Origin: Pantoea cypripedii
GTDB lineage: Bacteria > Pseudomonadota > Gammaproteobacteria > Enterobacterales > Enterobacteriaceae
NCBI RefSeq assembly: GCF_011395035.1
Contig: NZ_CP024770.1
Location: forward strand, 641,336-690,275
Reading direction: 5' to 3'
DNA length: 48,940 nucleotides
Shown here: positions 34,454 to 42,616 of the stretch, in pieces
Layout: each line of letters starts with the position of its first letter
How positions within the stretch are numbered: position 1 is the first letter of the stretch
Translations under genes and position numbers: made by a program
The notes under the pieces: model-generated
The model's input: only the letters and a program-made list of their open reading frames with translations
Database searches by the model: none
Told to the model about the DNA's origin: nothing

Positions 34454-34479
34454 GGGGAATGCCGCTTACCACATTCCCC
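34454..34479 (-). terminator. Probable terminator of the HigBA pair
   Basis: GGGGAATG and CATTCCCC form a perfect 8-bp stem 17 bp beyond the antitoxin stop. The downstream tract on the minus strand is TCTGTAATATATCC, only mildly U-rich, so strength is uncertain. Confidence 0.45.
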
Positions 34480-34495
34480 CATAGGGATTTCAGGA

Positions 34496-34786
34496 TCAGG
34501 CTGCTGCTGTTTCGCTGATCTCAATATTGACGATATGCATACCGGCATGCGCCATCATCGTAATCAGCTTATCCACGCTGAAGAACGAGATTTTTCCATT
34601 CACCAGCTCGGAAATACGCGGCTGAGAAACACCCAGCGCTTTTGCCGCATCAGCCTGGCTCAGTTTATGGCGGGCAATCCAGTTATTGATACTGTTCATC
34701 AACTGCGCACGCACTTTCATGTTCTCGGCTTCTTCCGGGGTATCGCTGATGGCATCCCAGATGTTATCGAACGTTTTCATACTCAT
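34496..34786 (-). CDS. HigA-type antitoxin (XRE/HTH)
   Basis: A 96-residue protein with an XRE helix-turn-helix: KLSQADAAKALGVSQPRISE at about 40-60, then NGKISFFSVDKL. Small XRE antitoxins of this length pair with RelE-fold toxins. Its ATG overlaps the toxin stop (ATGA), so toxin precedes antitoxin as in higBA. GGAG lies upstream. It neutralises the toxin and represses the operon, likely at the palindrome 35129-35148. Confidence 0.88.
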   Translation of the reverse strand: MSMKTFDNIWDAISDTPEEAENMKVRAQLMNSINNWIARHKLSQADAAKALGVSQPRISELVNGKISFFSVDKLITMMAHAGMHIVNIEISETAAA

Positions 34787-35115
34787 TTGTTACGCTCCTG
34801 AATCAATAACCTGTAGCGCCGTTTTGCGAGTTGCACATCAGACTGACTGGTTGTCTGTGATTTTTTCTGAAAACAGTGCAGGACATAAACCGCATCTTCG
34901 AACTTCGCCACATACATAACCCGGTAGCTGCTGTCATCGCCTTTGCGGCGAATTTCCCGCACACCCACACCTATCAGGTTAAACGGCTTCCAGTGGTCAG
35001 GGTCAAGCCCCTGCTGGATCCTATCCAGCTGATACCCCATATCCTGACGCATATTGTCCGGAAAGGCGCGGAGGTCATCGAGGCTGGTATCCATAAAAAC
35101 GATCTGCTTGCGCAT
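34783..35115 (-). CDS. RelE/HigB-fold toxin
   Basis: A 110-residue protein. The ATG at 35115 was chosen because GGAG lies seven bases upstream; longer frames to 35127 or 35160 would overlap the operator. Similar to phage-derived Gp49-like/HigB toxins: MRKQIVFMDTSLDDLRAFP, then GVREIRRKGDDSSYRVMYVAKFEDAVYVLHCFQKKS with the basic/aromatic pattern of ribosome-dependent mRNA interferases. The pair forms a type II toxin-antitoxin module, probably aiding plasmid maintenance. Confidence 0.88.
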   Translation of the reverse strand: MRKQIVFMDTSLDDLRAFPDNMRQDMGYQLDRIQQGLDPDHWKPFNLIGVGVREIRRKGDDSSYRVMYVAKFEDAVYVLHCFQKKSQTTSQSDVQLAKRRYRLLIQERNK

Positions 35116-35128
35116 TTCAAACTCCATT

Positions 35129-35148
35129 TTATACGAAATTACGTATAA
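35129..35148. promoter_or_regulatory. Palindromic operator of the toxin-antitoxin operon
   Basis: TTATACG and CGTATAA flank AAATTA, a perfect 7-bp inverted repeat. It lies 13 bp before the toxin start, between the promoter region and the first gene. A typical site for autoregulation by the antitoxin. Confidence 0.7.
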
Positions 35149-35212
35149 CAAAAAGTGCATTCACTTCGACTGCCAGACGCAGGCCGCGCCTGGCAACTTT
35201 CTCCCGTCCGGC

Positions 35213-36154
35213 TTATTGCTTCCTGCCCTCTTCGAAATCGATCAGCGCTGCCAGTACCTCCGGGTGCCCTCTCCAGACTTCATCAACCAGCCGGGCCCCC
35301 ACCTCATCTGAGGTTTCCAGCAACATGCGCGCGGTTTCGTAGTTGTCCCAGCCACTTTCAAAGGCGGCCTCTTCATACAATGCCTGCTGCTGGATCTGAA
35401 TCATGGCGATCTCATTCGGATCGGTCGCGGGTTTGTACCAGGTGAGATGACGAACATTTCCTCTGATGACGATGCGCCCGGCCACGTCTCTGATAATCGC
35501 AAGATGAGGCTGAAAGCTGACTGGTCCGGCATCAATACCCAAATCAGGATCAAAGAAATCTTTACCCTCTTCCCTGATGGGCCAGTTTCCACGCGCTTTA
35601 ATCGCTCTGAGGCGGTTCATCGCCTCCGGAATTGAATCTGCCCCACCGAGAGTAATGGCGCTGTCCCTGAAAAAAGTCCCATACCAGAGATCATCTTCCA
35701 GGTACTCCATCCGCCCATCTACTTCAATTTGGAAGGGTCGCTTACTTTCAGCAATGAGATTTCTAATCCGGTCGCGTTGATGTAACGCATCGGCACGGAG
35801 TTCTTCCAGTGGCGGCAACCCTTCGAAGCCACACTTCCAGGCATCGCAGCAGACCTTTTGCGCCAATGTCTGCACAGAGGTTGCCAGCGCATAAATGACA
35901 GGGGTGGCGATTTCACCATTTTCAATCATGCAGGCAACATGACGGGCAGCAATGCGAGGCGTCGCCCAGATGTCATCCACTTCAGCGATTTCAATACCGA
36001 GACTGTCGAAAGCACTCAATACCATCAGATCCCCTTCGATTTTTGCCAGCAGAACCTGCGCATTGGTGCGGACGGCCAGCTGAGTATCGAAATGATTTTC
36101 AACCCATGTTTTGGAAGATTCCGTTGTGGCGGTTTTGATGTTGTGTGTGTACAT
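35213..36154 (-). CDS. Uncharacterised leading-region protein
   Basis: A 313-residue acidic soluble protein. The ATG at 36154 was chosen because AGGAG lies seven bases upstream; the frame stays open to 36394 through GC-rich DNA not likely to be coding. It opens MYTHNIKTATTESSKTWVEN. No signal peptide, membrane segment or known motif was recognised. The middle contains ADALHQRDRIRNLIAESKRP. Minus-strand orientation and the position in the leading region suggest it is expressed early after transfer. Function unknown. Confidence 0.7.
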   Translation of the reverse strand: MYTHNIKTATTESSKTWVENHFDTQLAVRTNAQVLLAKIEGDLMVLSAFDSLGIEIAEVDDIWATPRIAARHVACMIENGEIATPVIYALATSVQTLAQKVCCDAWKCGFEGLPPLEELRADALHQRDRIRNLIAESKRPFQIEVDGRMEYLEDDLWYGTFFRDSAITLGGADSIPEAMNRLRAIKARGNWPIREEGKDFFDPDLGIDAGPVSFQPHLAIIRDVAGRIVIRGNVRHLTWYKPATDPNEIAMIQIQQQALYEEAAFESGWDNYETARMLLETSDEVGARLVDEVWRGHPEVLAALIDFEEGRKQ

Positions 36155-36744
36155 GCTGTTACTCCTGTCAGTGATCGTTATCCATGTTTCGGTGAGTTCA
36201 CGTCGCGGCAGGGGATGAAGGAGCAACGGCGGCAGTCCCAAACAAGGGCGCCCCTGGGCGCTCGTATACCCTTGTGCGGGTCTGACGCTGGTGCTACAAA
36301 AGCCCCCGCGTCGTGGGCTTAACGAAACGTGACGCACCATGAAGGGATGAGCAGGAACACACCCGCCCGCAAAGCGGGTGTCCTCAGCGGCCACGCCTTC
36401 TGTGGCCAGTGAAAGCGCTGGCGTCAGCCAGCTGCAGGGGTGTCGTGGATGTCAGCCATCGGCCCCCCGAAACGCGCCTTCTGCGGTTCGGCGGAGCTTA
36501 CCGGCTTAGCTGGTTAGCGCAGCAGGGCCTGACGACCCGGTTTACCGGGGAGCCGGAGGTGGCCGGGAGGCGTGTGTGAGGTGTATTCATTTGTCAGGGT
36601 AGGATAGTGAACATCTGACGGGTTCTTCAGAAAATAAACAAAAAGCAGCTGCGCTTCTGATAAATATAAAGGCAAAGGGGAAGCCGGTGCATCTGCACCG
36701 CCCCTTTCCCGGCTTAACGCCCTGACGGGCGAGTTCTGTAATGG
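36155..36744. other. GC-rich, structured block upstream of the 313-residue gene
   Basis: No gene. It contains many hairpin-forming segments: GCGCCC / GGGCGC at about 36248-36261, ACACCCGC / GCGGGTGT at 36359-36381, and a terminator-like stem near 36674. It carries the motif CTGACGACCCGG at 36529-36540 followed by CCGGAGG at 36553-36559, which recurs near 48138. A candidate for single-stranded promoters or priming sites used on the incoming strand. That role is inferred by analogy with Frpo/ssi of F. Confidence 0.45.
36674..36707 (-). terminator. Probable terminator after the 153-residue gene
   Basis: AAAGGGG and CCCCTTT enclose an inner stem GGTGCA / TGCACC with TC loop. On the minus strand GCCTTTATATTTATC follows. 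It lies about 38 bp after the stop of the minus-strand gene. Confidence 0.5.
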
Positions 36745-37206
36745 TCAGTCCCTGATCTCCTCCCATCGGCAACCGCTCCCGTCACACACTTCCGGCACAT
36801 CCGGGGTTCCGGTGACCGTCCATTCATCAAGAAATTCCAGAGGGGTAAGAACGCCGCTGTCTGATGGCGTAAGCGGCAACATTGTTGTAAACCAGACATA
36901 ATTGGTTAGCCCAAAGCACCAGTAGCATCCGTCACTTTCACGCGCTTCACTTCTCCACCATGTTCGCCCCATATGCATGACACCCGCCTCTGCCAGCTCA
37001 CTGTCATACGATCGGATAAGGACATGATGCTCTGAACAAACGCCCTGCCATTCCACCAGGAAGGACACAAGCCAGGCCTTCATGATCTCGCTCCCCGCCA
37101 TATCAGTAAGGACTCCTCCACCGGCAGAATGGCTGATGGCCTGGTCCTGCAAAGCTGATGTTTCTTTAGATTCCTGAGCTGCGGTTGTGGTGTTTCGCTG
37201 TGACAT
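36745..37206 (-). CDS. Uncharacterised leading-region protein
   Basis: A 153-residue soluble protein. Start is the ATG at 37206 (GGAG upstream); an open extension to 37302 lies in GC-rich DNA. It opens MSQRNTTTAAQESKETSAL. A central part has aromatic residues (GRTWWRSEARESDGCYWCFG) and the C-terminus ends CDGSGCRWEEIRD with paired cysteines. It probably belongs to the early-expressed minus-strand leading genes. I do not recognise a family. Confidence 0.65.
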   Translation of the reverse strand: MSQRNTTTAAQESKETSALQDQAISHSAGGGVLTDMAGSEIMKAWLVSFLVEWQGVCSEHHVLIRSYDSELAEAGVMHMGRTWWRSEARESDGCYWCFGLTNYVWFTTMLPLTPSDSGVLTPLEFLDEWTVTGTPDVPEVCDGSGCRWEEIRD

Positions 37207-37646
37207 ATTGTCTCTCCTCTGTCGTTTTACGTGATGTTTCTTTGAGTTCCTTCGCTGCAGAGGCAGAACCTGCACACAAGGTAAGGCAGCACGCGGGGGC
37301 AAACGGCAAAGCCGCAGCCCGCAGGGACCGGGTGCCGCCGTTTAGCTGGCGGCCCTTGCGTGATAACGCCCGTGTGCCAGATTTCTGCGCAGCGCAGGAA
37401 GACAAAGAAAAGACGGGGAATGGAGGAAACACGAGCGGCTTATTTTGGTCACCGCAGGAACAACAGTACCTGCAACACCGCTTTAGCTGGGGTCAACGGG
37501 TTCTACCCGGATGGAACCAGGAACCTTTTCAGACCGGTAGCTGCGCAAGCCAGGAGGATTAGCAAAGTGTTCGTGAAACCTGAGTGGATTGGCGGCCAGT
37601 TATGATAAAACTGAGGCTGCACAATCAATTAAAAGGAACTGTCATC
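37207..37646. other. GC-rich leader block upstream of the 153-residue gene
   Basis: No convincing gene. GC-rich with several short inverted repeats (for example GCCGCC / GGCGGC near 37334-37352). Possible promoter region for the minus-strand gene at 36745-37206 and for the plus-strand GFA gene. Several ORFs overlapping on both strands look random. Confidence 0.4.
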
Positions 37647-38075
37647 GTGATTAAAGGATCATGTCTGTGCGGAAATGTTACGTTTGAACTCGCCTCCAGG
37701 CCCGTGGCATTTTACCGCTGCCACTGCTCGCTCTGTCGTAAGCAGACCGGCACCGGGTATAATCTGGCAACACTCATCAGGCTTGCGGATTTTTCTTGGA
37801 CACAGGGAGAGGATGGTGTCCGGAGCTGGTCCAGGCCGTCAGGATATCGTACCGACTTCTGTACAAACTGTGGCTCGACCGTTCCTAATGTTCTGCGGGA
37901 TTCACCTTATGTCTGGATACCAATTGGCTTACTGGATGATGACCTGACACTCATGTGCACTGGCGATTACTGTGTTAGTGACGCTCATTCCTGGGATAAC
38001 GTCAGATCGGAGATAACCCATGCAGGCCCAGTTGAATCACTTCTGTCGTTAATTGAAAGTCTGAAACTCAGTTAA
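37647..38075 (+). CDS. GFA/CENP-V-family zinc protein
   Basis: A 142-residue protein starting with GTG at 37647 (AAGGA nine bases upstream); the frame is open to 37584. It has the zinc pattern of the GFA family: C6-x-C8, C25-x-C27-x2-C30 and C72-x2-C75 (KGSCLCGNV, CHCSLC, CTNC). The family is named after a glutathione-dependent formaldehyde-activating enzyme, but many members have no known substrate. Not a usual conjugation gene; likely cargo. Confidence 0.85.
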   Translation: MIKGSCLCGNVTFELASRPVAFYRCHCSLCRKQTGTGYNLATLIRLADFSWTQGEDGVRSWSRPSGYRTDFCTNCGSTVPNVLRDSPYVWIPIGLLDDDLTLMCTGDYCVSDAHSWDNVRSEITHAGPVESLLSLIESLKLS

Positions 38076-38234
38076 CCATTGCGCTAGGGGGGGTCGTGTA
38101 GCCAACTGCTGATAAGGACTTTTACGGGGTTCAGGCAAATCATCCGGACTGCAAAAGTGGCCCCTTCACTGAGCACCAATATCTTTATTGCAAATACAAT
38201 TCATTCTATTCAGAAACGGGGACAGGGAAGTTGT

Positions 38235-38681
38235 ATGAATACAGTATTTCAAAATAAATGGAGTTCAGCAGGCATTCTTTTGGGGGTTCTGGCTCTGGCG
38301 CTCACTCTTTTCCATTTTACGGCAGGCCCTTTTGATCCACCGACACCGAATCTTGAAAACAGAATCGCCGAAAAAGTGTCGGCTATGATGACCGGTATTA
38401 TCGCCGGTATTAAAGGTGAAGAACCACCCATCATTACTAAAAAAACGACTCTCACTATCGATAACATCCTTAAGAACGTCGGTATTGGCATGGCTGTAAT
38501 TGGGATGATGTGTGCATTTACAGCAGCAATAACCGGTGAAAAAACCGGGTGCGTGAGTGTTGCGATGATTTGTAGCGTCAGCACGCTTGCCTTCTATGCA
38601 GTCCTGCTCTGGATGGGCCTGCTGCTGGCCTTAGTGATATTGTTTTTGGTCGTTTCAATATTTGCAGGACAACCTGCTTAA
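38235..38681 (+). CDS. Hypothetical inner-membrane protein
   Basis: A 148-residue protein with about three membrane segments: residues about 15-32 (GILLGVLALALTLFHF), 80-98 and 112-145. Start is the ATG at 38235 with AGGGA upstream; the frame is open to 38157. A short loop between the helices contains KGEEPPIITKKTTL. No family recognised. It lies 159 bp after the GFA gene on the same strand. Confidence 0.65.
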   Translation: MNTVFQNKWSSAGILLGVLALALTLFHFTAGPFDPPTPNLENRIAEKVSAMMTGIIAGIKGEEPPIITKKTTLTIDNILKNVGIGMAVIGMMCAFTAAITGEKTGCVSVAMICSVSTLAFYAVLLWMGLLLALVILFLVVSIFAGQPA

Positions 38682-38785
38682 AAAAGAAGAAACGCAACGT
38701 GATCATAACGTTGCAGAGTACTTATCATACTCACCCTCAACACTGTTGCGAGGGGTAACTCATCAGTGATCAAACGGAGACATCT

Positions 38786-39040
38786 ATGGATAAGATGAGA
38801 GAAGAATTTGAAATATGGGCAGATTTAGTCGGTTATGATCTACTCCGTGCTGATGCCGATTATGACGACTCTGCTACCGAAAATGCGTGGTCATGCTGGC
38901 AACATTCATGGCGGGCCAGTCGCGCAGCCATTGAAATTGATATGAACATCAGCACCGTGGGAATCCACGGACGCTTTGCTTCGATAGCTGAGATAACAAA
39001 ACAACTTAATAATGCCGGGGTTAAGACTAAGAATTTGTAA
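38786..39040 (+). CDS. Small uncharacterised protein, phage-like
   Basis: An 84-residue protein with good SD (GGAG six bases before the ATG). It contains TENAWSCWQHSWRASRAAIEI, a pattern also seen in short phage proteins of unknown function. No enzymatic motif or membrane segment. It may be a remnant of a phage-derived accessory gene. Confidence 0.6.
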   Translation: MDKMREEFEIWADLVGYDLLRADADYDDSATENAWSCWQHSWRASRAAIEIDMNISTVGIHGRFASIAEITKQLNNAGVKTKNL

Positions 39041-39120
39041 TACCCTTTATCGCAACTAATGCGTTGAATGCCAGCCAACGTTCTTAAGCGGGGTGCGATA
39101 CAGATATCGCAAAACGAAGC

Positions 39121-39154
39121 AAAAAAAAGCGCGTTACCCCGAAGGGTAACGCGC
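39121..39154 (-). terminator. Strong intrinsic terminator of the minus-strand zinc protein gene
   Basis: GCGCGTTACCC (39129-39139) and GGGTAACGCGC (39144-39154) pair perfectly across CGAA; on the minus strand eight T residues follow (the A run at 39121-39128). It lies ten bases after the stop codon. Confidence 0.9.
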
Positions 39155-39164
39155 CGGATGGTTG

Positions 39165-39554
39165 TCACTCCTCAGGGGCAACCATCGCCTGCAGCTGGTC
39201 AATCACGCCGGGTTCAACGAACACGCAGGGCTGCCTGTCCCCGACTGGCACGTTGAACACGTCGGTAAAGACTTTACGTCTCAGGTGCGCCACACGGCCC
39301 GTCCGATATGCCTGCTCAGGCCTGATGGACCCACTTTCGTGGCAACCACTGCGCTGCGGATCACACTCGACCAGCGCGACAAAGTCATCGTCATACATCT
39401 TCTGATGTTCAGGGCACAGGCCCCAGCCCGTCAGCGTATGACGCGACAGTTTCGGGCGCAGATGCTTGTCCAGCAGCAGCGCGCCGGTGTCGTAACAGGC
39501 AGCACAGACCAGGCAAATGTGTTGTTCAAGGGAAACGTGTGATTTATCGTTCAT
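39165..39554 (-). CDS. Uncharacterised zinc-ribbon-like plasmid protein
   Basis: A 129-residue soluble protein with CLVCAACYDTGALLLDKHL (C14, C17, C20) and TGWGLCPEHQ (C47, H50), a likely zinc site. Further cysteines occur near the middle (ECDPQRSGCHE). Proteins with this N-terminal pattern are present on many enterobacterial plasmids. No function is known to me. It is followed by a strong terminator. Minus-strand, in the leading region. Confidence 0.7.
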   Translation of the reverse strand: MNDKSHVSLEQHICLVCAACYDTGALLLDKHLRPKLSRHTLTGWGLCPEHQKMYDDDFVALVECDPQRSGCHESGSIRPEQAYRTGRVAHLRRKVFTDVFNVPVGDRQPCVFVEPGVIDQLQAMVAPEE

Positions 39555-39877
39555 GACGATCTCCGGTTAAACGGGCGGAATTGCCCGAAACCGTGGCCCT
39601 CACGACGCAGCGCAGCTGTCAGGGGGCGAAGCCGGCCATCGGACGCCAGCGTGCAGGGCACGCGCAGCCCTTGACCGCGAGAACGACGTGATACGGTGGA
39701 GGGAACAGCAAGACCGCCCTCCTCACATAAGGCACCAGCAGGCAAGCGAAGCGCGCAGGCCCTTCAGGGCCGGAGGCTTAATGGGTCGGATTTCCGACCA
39801 GGTAACATATACGGCTTTGTAATACCCGCTTCCCTGCTTTACCGTATCCAGGAAGACATTACTCACAGGAAAAAACT
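39555..39877. other. GC-rich leader upstream of the zinc protein gene
   Basis: No gene. GC-rich with hairpin potential (GGCCCTTCAGGGCC at 39758-39771 is nearly perfectly self-complementary, and CGCGTGCCCT pairs elsewhere). Contains the promoter for the minus-strand gene and that of the marR-like gene. An ORF on the minus strand (39551-39745) is judged non-coding because it lacks a start signal. Confidence 0.4.
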
Positions 39878-40291
39878 TTGGACTCTTCTTTGACGCTCGC
39901 TGAAGATCTTCGCCAGGTGGTAAGCACTTTTGTACGTCAGGTGCGTGTTGCCACCGATACGGTGCGCAATTCACAACATGAAACCCTGGAGTTACTGGAG
40001 ATGCACGGCCCGCTTTCCATTGCCGAACTGGCACGGCTACGCGGTGTAAAACACCAGAGCATGCGTCTGGTAATCAATGAACTCGAACAACAGGGCAGCG
40101 TAATACGGAGGAAAAGTCCTGAGGATTCACGTGCACAGCTGCTGGAGCTGAGCGATACCGCCATCCGGCAACTCACAGCGGCACGCACGCAGCGCGCGCA
40201 CTGGATTGCTGACGAAATTACAAAAAAACTGGATGAACAGGCACAGATTGACCTGCAAAAAGGGCTGGCTGCGCTGCGAAAGTTACTTTAA
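39878..40291 (+). CDS. MarR-family transcriptional regulator
   Basis: A 137-residue winged-helix regulator. It starts with TTG at 39878 (AGGA eight bases upstream). Core MarR features: SIAELARLRGVKHQSMRLVINELEQQGSVIRRKSPEDSRAQLLELS, with the wing at RKSPEDSRA (near 85-93). MarR proteins bind palindromes and respond to small molecules. It converges with, and overlaps by four bases, the SnoaL-like gene; the palindrome at 40728-40748 is a candidate target. Confidence 0.93.
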   Translation: MDSSLTLAEDLRQVVSTFVRQVRVATDTVRNSQHETLELLEMHGPLSIAELARLRGVKHQSMRLVINELEQQGSVIRRKSPEDSRAQLLELSDTAIRQLTAARTQRAHWIADEITKKLDEQAQIDLQKGLAALRKLL

Positions 40292-40710
40292 GTCTCAACA
40301 TGGTGTTTTTTCAGTTGGGTAACCACGCTGGGCAGGGTGTTCATGCCCCAGTGTTCCACATACTGGCCGTTTTCAAGACGAACCATATCTATCACATCAA
40401 TGGTCACGGCTAACCCTGTAGGCGCGACACCCAGCAGCGTTCCGCTGTGTATGCCGCTGATGCGCTTACGGGTGGTAACCCAGTCACGTTCGGCCACCAA
40501 CTCATCAATAACAACGCTCAGCCCGGACAATGCCGGACGCAACAGCTGATCAAAAGTTCGCCACAGACTTTCACGATCATCAGGTGTACCCGGCAACGCA
40601 GAACGGTTGATAAAACTGGCGGCAACAAGCTCGTCGAATGCTGCACGATCTCCGGCAGCAATCACCTCATGGTTAAAACGCCATACAGCCTCTTTGTTGA
40701 TTACTGCCAT
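40288..40710 (-). CDS. SnoaL-like ester cyclase family protein
   Basis: A 140-residue protein of the SnoaL/NTF2-like fold: opening VWRFNHEVIAAGDRAAFDELV, then DELVAERDWVTTRKRISGIHSG and the end VIDMVRLENGQYVEHWGMN. SnoaL-like enzymes cyclise or transform small organic molecules; the plasmid version probably acts on a xenobiotic or metabolite sensed by the MarR neighbour. The gene converges with marR. Confidence 0.88.
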   Translation of the reverse strand: MAVINKEAVWRFNHEVIAAGDRAAFDELVAASFINRSALPGTPDDRESLWRTFDQLLRPALSGLSVVIDELVAERDWVTTRKRISGIHSGTLLGVAPTGLAVTIDVIDMVRLENGQYVEHWGMNTLPSVVTQLKKHHVET

Positions 40711-40727
40711 ATCTCCCCCCTTCGCAT

Positions 40728-40748
40728 ATATACAGTTAAACTGTATAT
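40728..40748. promoter_or_regulatory. 21-bp palindrome, probable MarR operator
   Basis: ATATACAGT and ACTGTATAT flank TAA; a perfect 9-bp inverted repeat 18 bp upstream of the SnoaL-like gene. Size and position suit a MarR dimer. Binding is inferred. Confidence 0.75.
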
Positions 40749-41445
40749 GTCAGTAAGGGATTATGCAAGTCTCAGGTGTTCGTGTGCGCAAGCAGCCTGG
40801 CGGCGATTCCATTGACCTTTCGATGTACCGGTTCGTTCTGAAGAAAATCAGAGTCTTATTGGGGATAGTGATACCCGCAGGCTGGTGACTGTCTCACTTT
40901 TGACTGGCATGTTACTTACTCCAGGATTCATCTGGGACCATGCCCCTGCCATCTATGATTTGCAGCCTCGCTGCCATTACCGGTTTAATATTCATTTCTG
41001 TCTGTGTTCCCCTTAAATCGTCTTCATGCTCTGCTGCAATCTGCATGATAAATTTATGCGCCGCGTCTTTTATGACGAACACCTTCTCTCAACAGAAATT
41101 ATTTATCCCGGAGTTAGTCTGGCGACTTTCCGCAACAGGACGTTAAGCATTAACAGAAGTCCTGGATTTAAATTCAGCCATTTCAATCAGCTTTCTCAGC
41201 ATATTCCTGGAAAACCTTCAATTACCGGAGGCAATGGCGAACACAGCACCTCCTCAGGTTATCTGTTAATTGTTAACTGGAACAACCTTTTTCTTTGAAA
41301 TTATTTTCATTGCAAAAAACCTTGTGAACCACATCAAATATTTCATAAAGAGCCTGGAAACTTTCAGTGACACATTAATAATAAACGCGGTTTACTATCA
41401 TGGTCGCCCGGGGAATGGGTGAATAATTATAAAAAGGATTTCACG
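40749..41445. other. Long region without a firm gene
   Basis: About 700 bp. Short ORFs on the plus strand (40940-41146, 41026-41298) have no ribosome binding site. A minus-strand ORF of 56 codons (41082 to 40912, possible GTG start) has protein-like composition (VFVIKDAAHKFIMQIAAEHE) and could be a remnant gene, but its start is poor. The last 100 bp would carry the promoter of the ElbB operon. Confidence 0.4.
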
Positions 41446-41967
41446 TTGAACACACTGAAGTTTGCTAAATACGCGGCAATCGCGCTGTATGGGCTGGTCG
41501 GCATGACTGGCTGGTACTCATATCAGTCCCGGATTGACCATTCTGAACAGCCAGTCACCATTAATAATACCTTATCACCCGACATGACAATAAATTATGT
41601 CCGCGCCATGGTCTGGTATCACTCACGGGGAAAGCTTCAGGAATTACGTTCAATTCTGATGGCTGATGATTTAACACAAAAAGAACGGATTGAAATTCGC
41701 ATAAAAAATATGCTCCAGCACCGATCCAGTGCTTACGTCCGTGAATTTAACAGCTTAAACACACCTGTCAGGAACCTGGGAAACTGGTATCAGGATAATT
41801 TTGACTTCAATGATTTTCTCCAGGACGTTTACGCAATTGTTTTTGACGAGAAACTTAATGTCGATGAGAAGATCCGTAATATTACCGATGTGATGGAAGA
41901 GTATCAGAACATAGCAAGCAGGAAACTGATAGATAAATTAACTGAAGAGGGAGTTTACCATGAGTAA
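41446..41967 (+). CDS. Uncharacterised membrane-anchored protein, first gene of the ElbB operon
   Basis: A 173-residue protein with TTG start at 41446 (AAAAAGGA seven bases upstream); GTG at 41419 is an alternative. One N-terminal membrane helix (about 6-25, AKYAAIALYGLVGMTGWYSY) then a helical domain likely in the periplasm. The helical part contains LTQKERIEIRIKNML and DEKIRNITDVMEEYQNI. No family recognised. Its stop overlaps the elbB start by eight bases, so the two are translationally coupled. Confidence 0.7.
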   Translation: MNTLKFAKYAAIALYGLVGMTGWYSYQSRIDHSEQPVTINNTLSPDMTINYVRAMVWYHSRGKLQELRSILMADDLTQKERIEIRIKNMLQHRSSAYVREFNSLNTPVRNLGNWYQDNFDFNDFLQDVYAIVFDEKLNVDEKIRNITDVMEEYQNIASRKLIDKLTEEGVYHE

Positions 41968-42616
41968 TAAAAAGATTGCCGTGATTCTGTCCGGTTGTGG
42001 CGTTTTTGACGGAGCAGAAATCAATGAGGTTGTGCTGACCTTACTGGCACTGGAGAATCATGAAACCACGTACCAGTGCTTTGCACCGGATACAGAGCAG
42101 TATCATGTCATCGACCATCGGAATGGCGACACGCTGCCAGAAACACGAAATGTTCTGACAGAATCCGCAAGAATTGTCAGGGGGAATGTTAAACCGGTCA
42201 CCGAGTGTGACAGTAATGACTATGCAGGAGTGATCGTTCCCGGCGGGTTTGGCGTTGCCAAAAACCTGTCCAACTTTGCGAGAGGCGAGCCTGAGTTTCA
42301 TATCGATCATGACACGCTCTCGGCACTTAAACAGTTTGCTGCCGTAAATAAACCTGCGGGATACATGTGCATTGCCCCCGTCCTTATCCCCTCTGTCTAT
42401 GGACCTGACGCGAAACTCACCATCGGTAATGATGGTAATGTCATTGATTTCATCAGAAGGGCTGGCTGCCAGCATCAGATCGCCAGCTATGACGAAATTG
42501 TTGTCGATGAAGTCAAAAACATCGTGACGACACCGGCTTACATGCTGGCGCAGACCATCAGGGAAGCGAAACAGGGCATCGATAAACTGGTAGAGAAAAT
42601 CGTGTCGCTGTGCTGA
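41960..42616 (+). CDS. elbB: ElbB-like DJ-1/PfpI superfamily glyoxalase
   Basis: A 218-residue homologue of ElbB (E. coli 217), a DJ-1/PfpI class I amidotransferase-like protein with glyoxalase activity reported in vitro. Hallmarks are SGCGVFDGAEINE (conserved Glu20) and the nucleophile elbow GYMCIAP with Cys137; VIVPGGFGVAKNLS is also typical. Chromosomal elbB in E. coli is linked to mtgA; a plasmid-borne copy is unusual. It sits in an operon with two unknown genes, overlapping both. Role here unknown. Confidence 0.9.
   Translation: MSNKKIAVILSGCGVFDGAEINEVVLTLLALENHETTYQCFAPDTEQYHVIDHRNGDTLPETRNVLTESARIVRGNVKPVTECDSNDYAGVIVPGGFGVAKNLSNFARGEPEFHIDHDTLSALKQFAAVNKPAGYMCIAPVLIPSVYGPDAKLTIGNDGNVIDFIRRAGCQHQIASYDEIVVDEVKNIVTTPAYMLAQTIREAKQGIDKLVEKIVSLC

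Noticed and set aside
39551..39745. Minus-strand ORF of 64 codons
   Set aside because: GC-rich leader DNA, no start signal, arginine-rich shadow composition.
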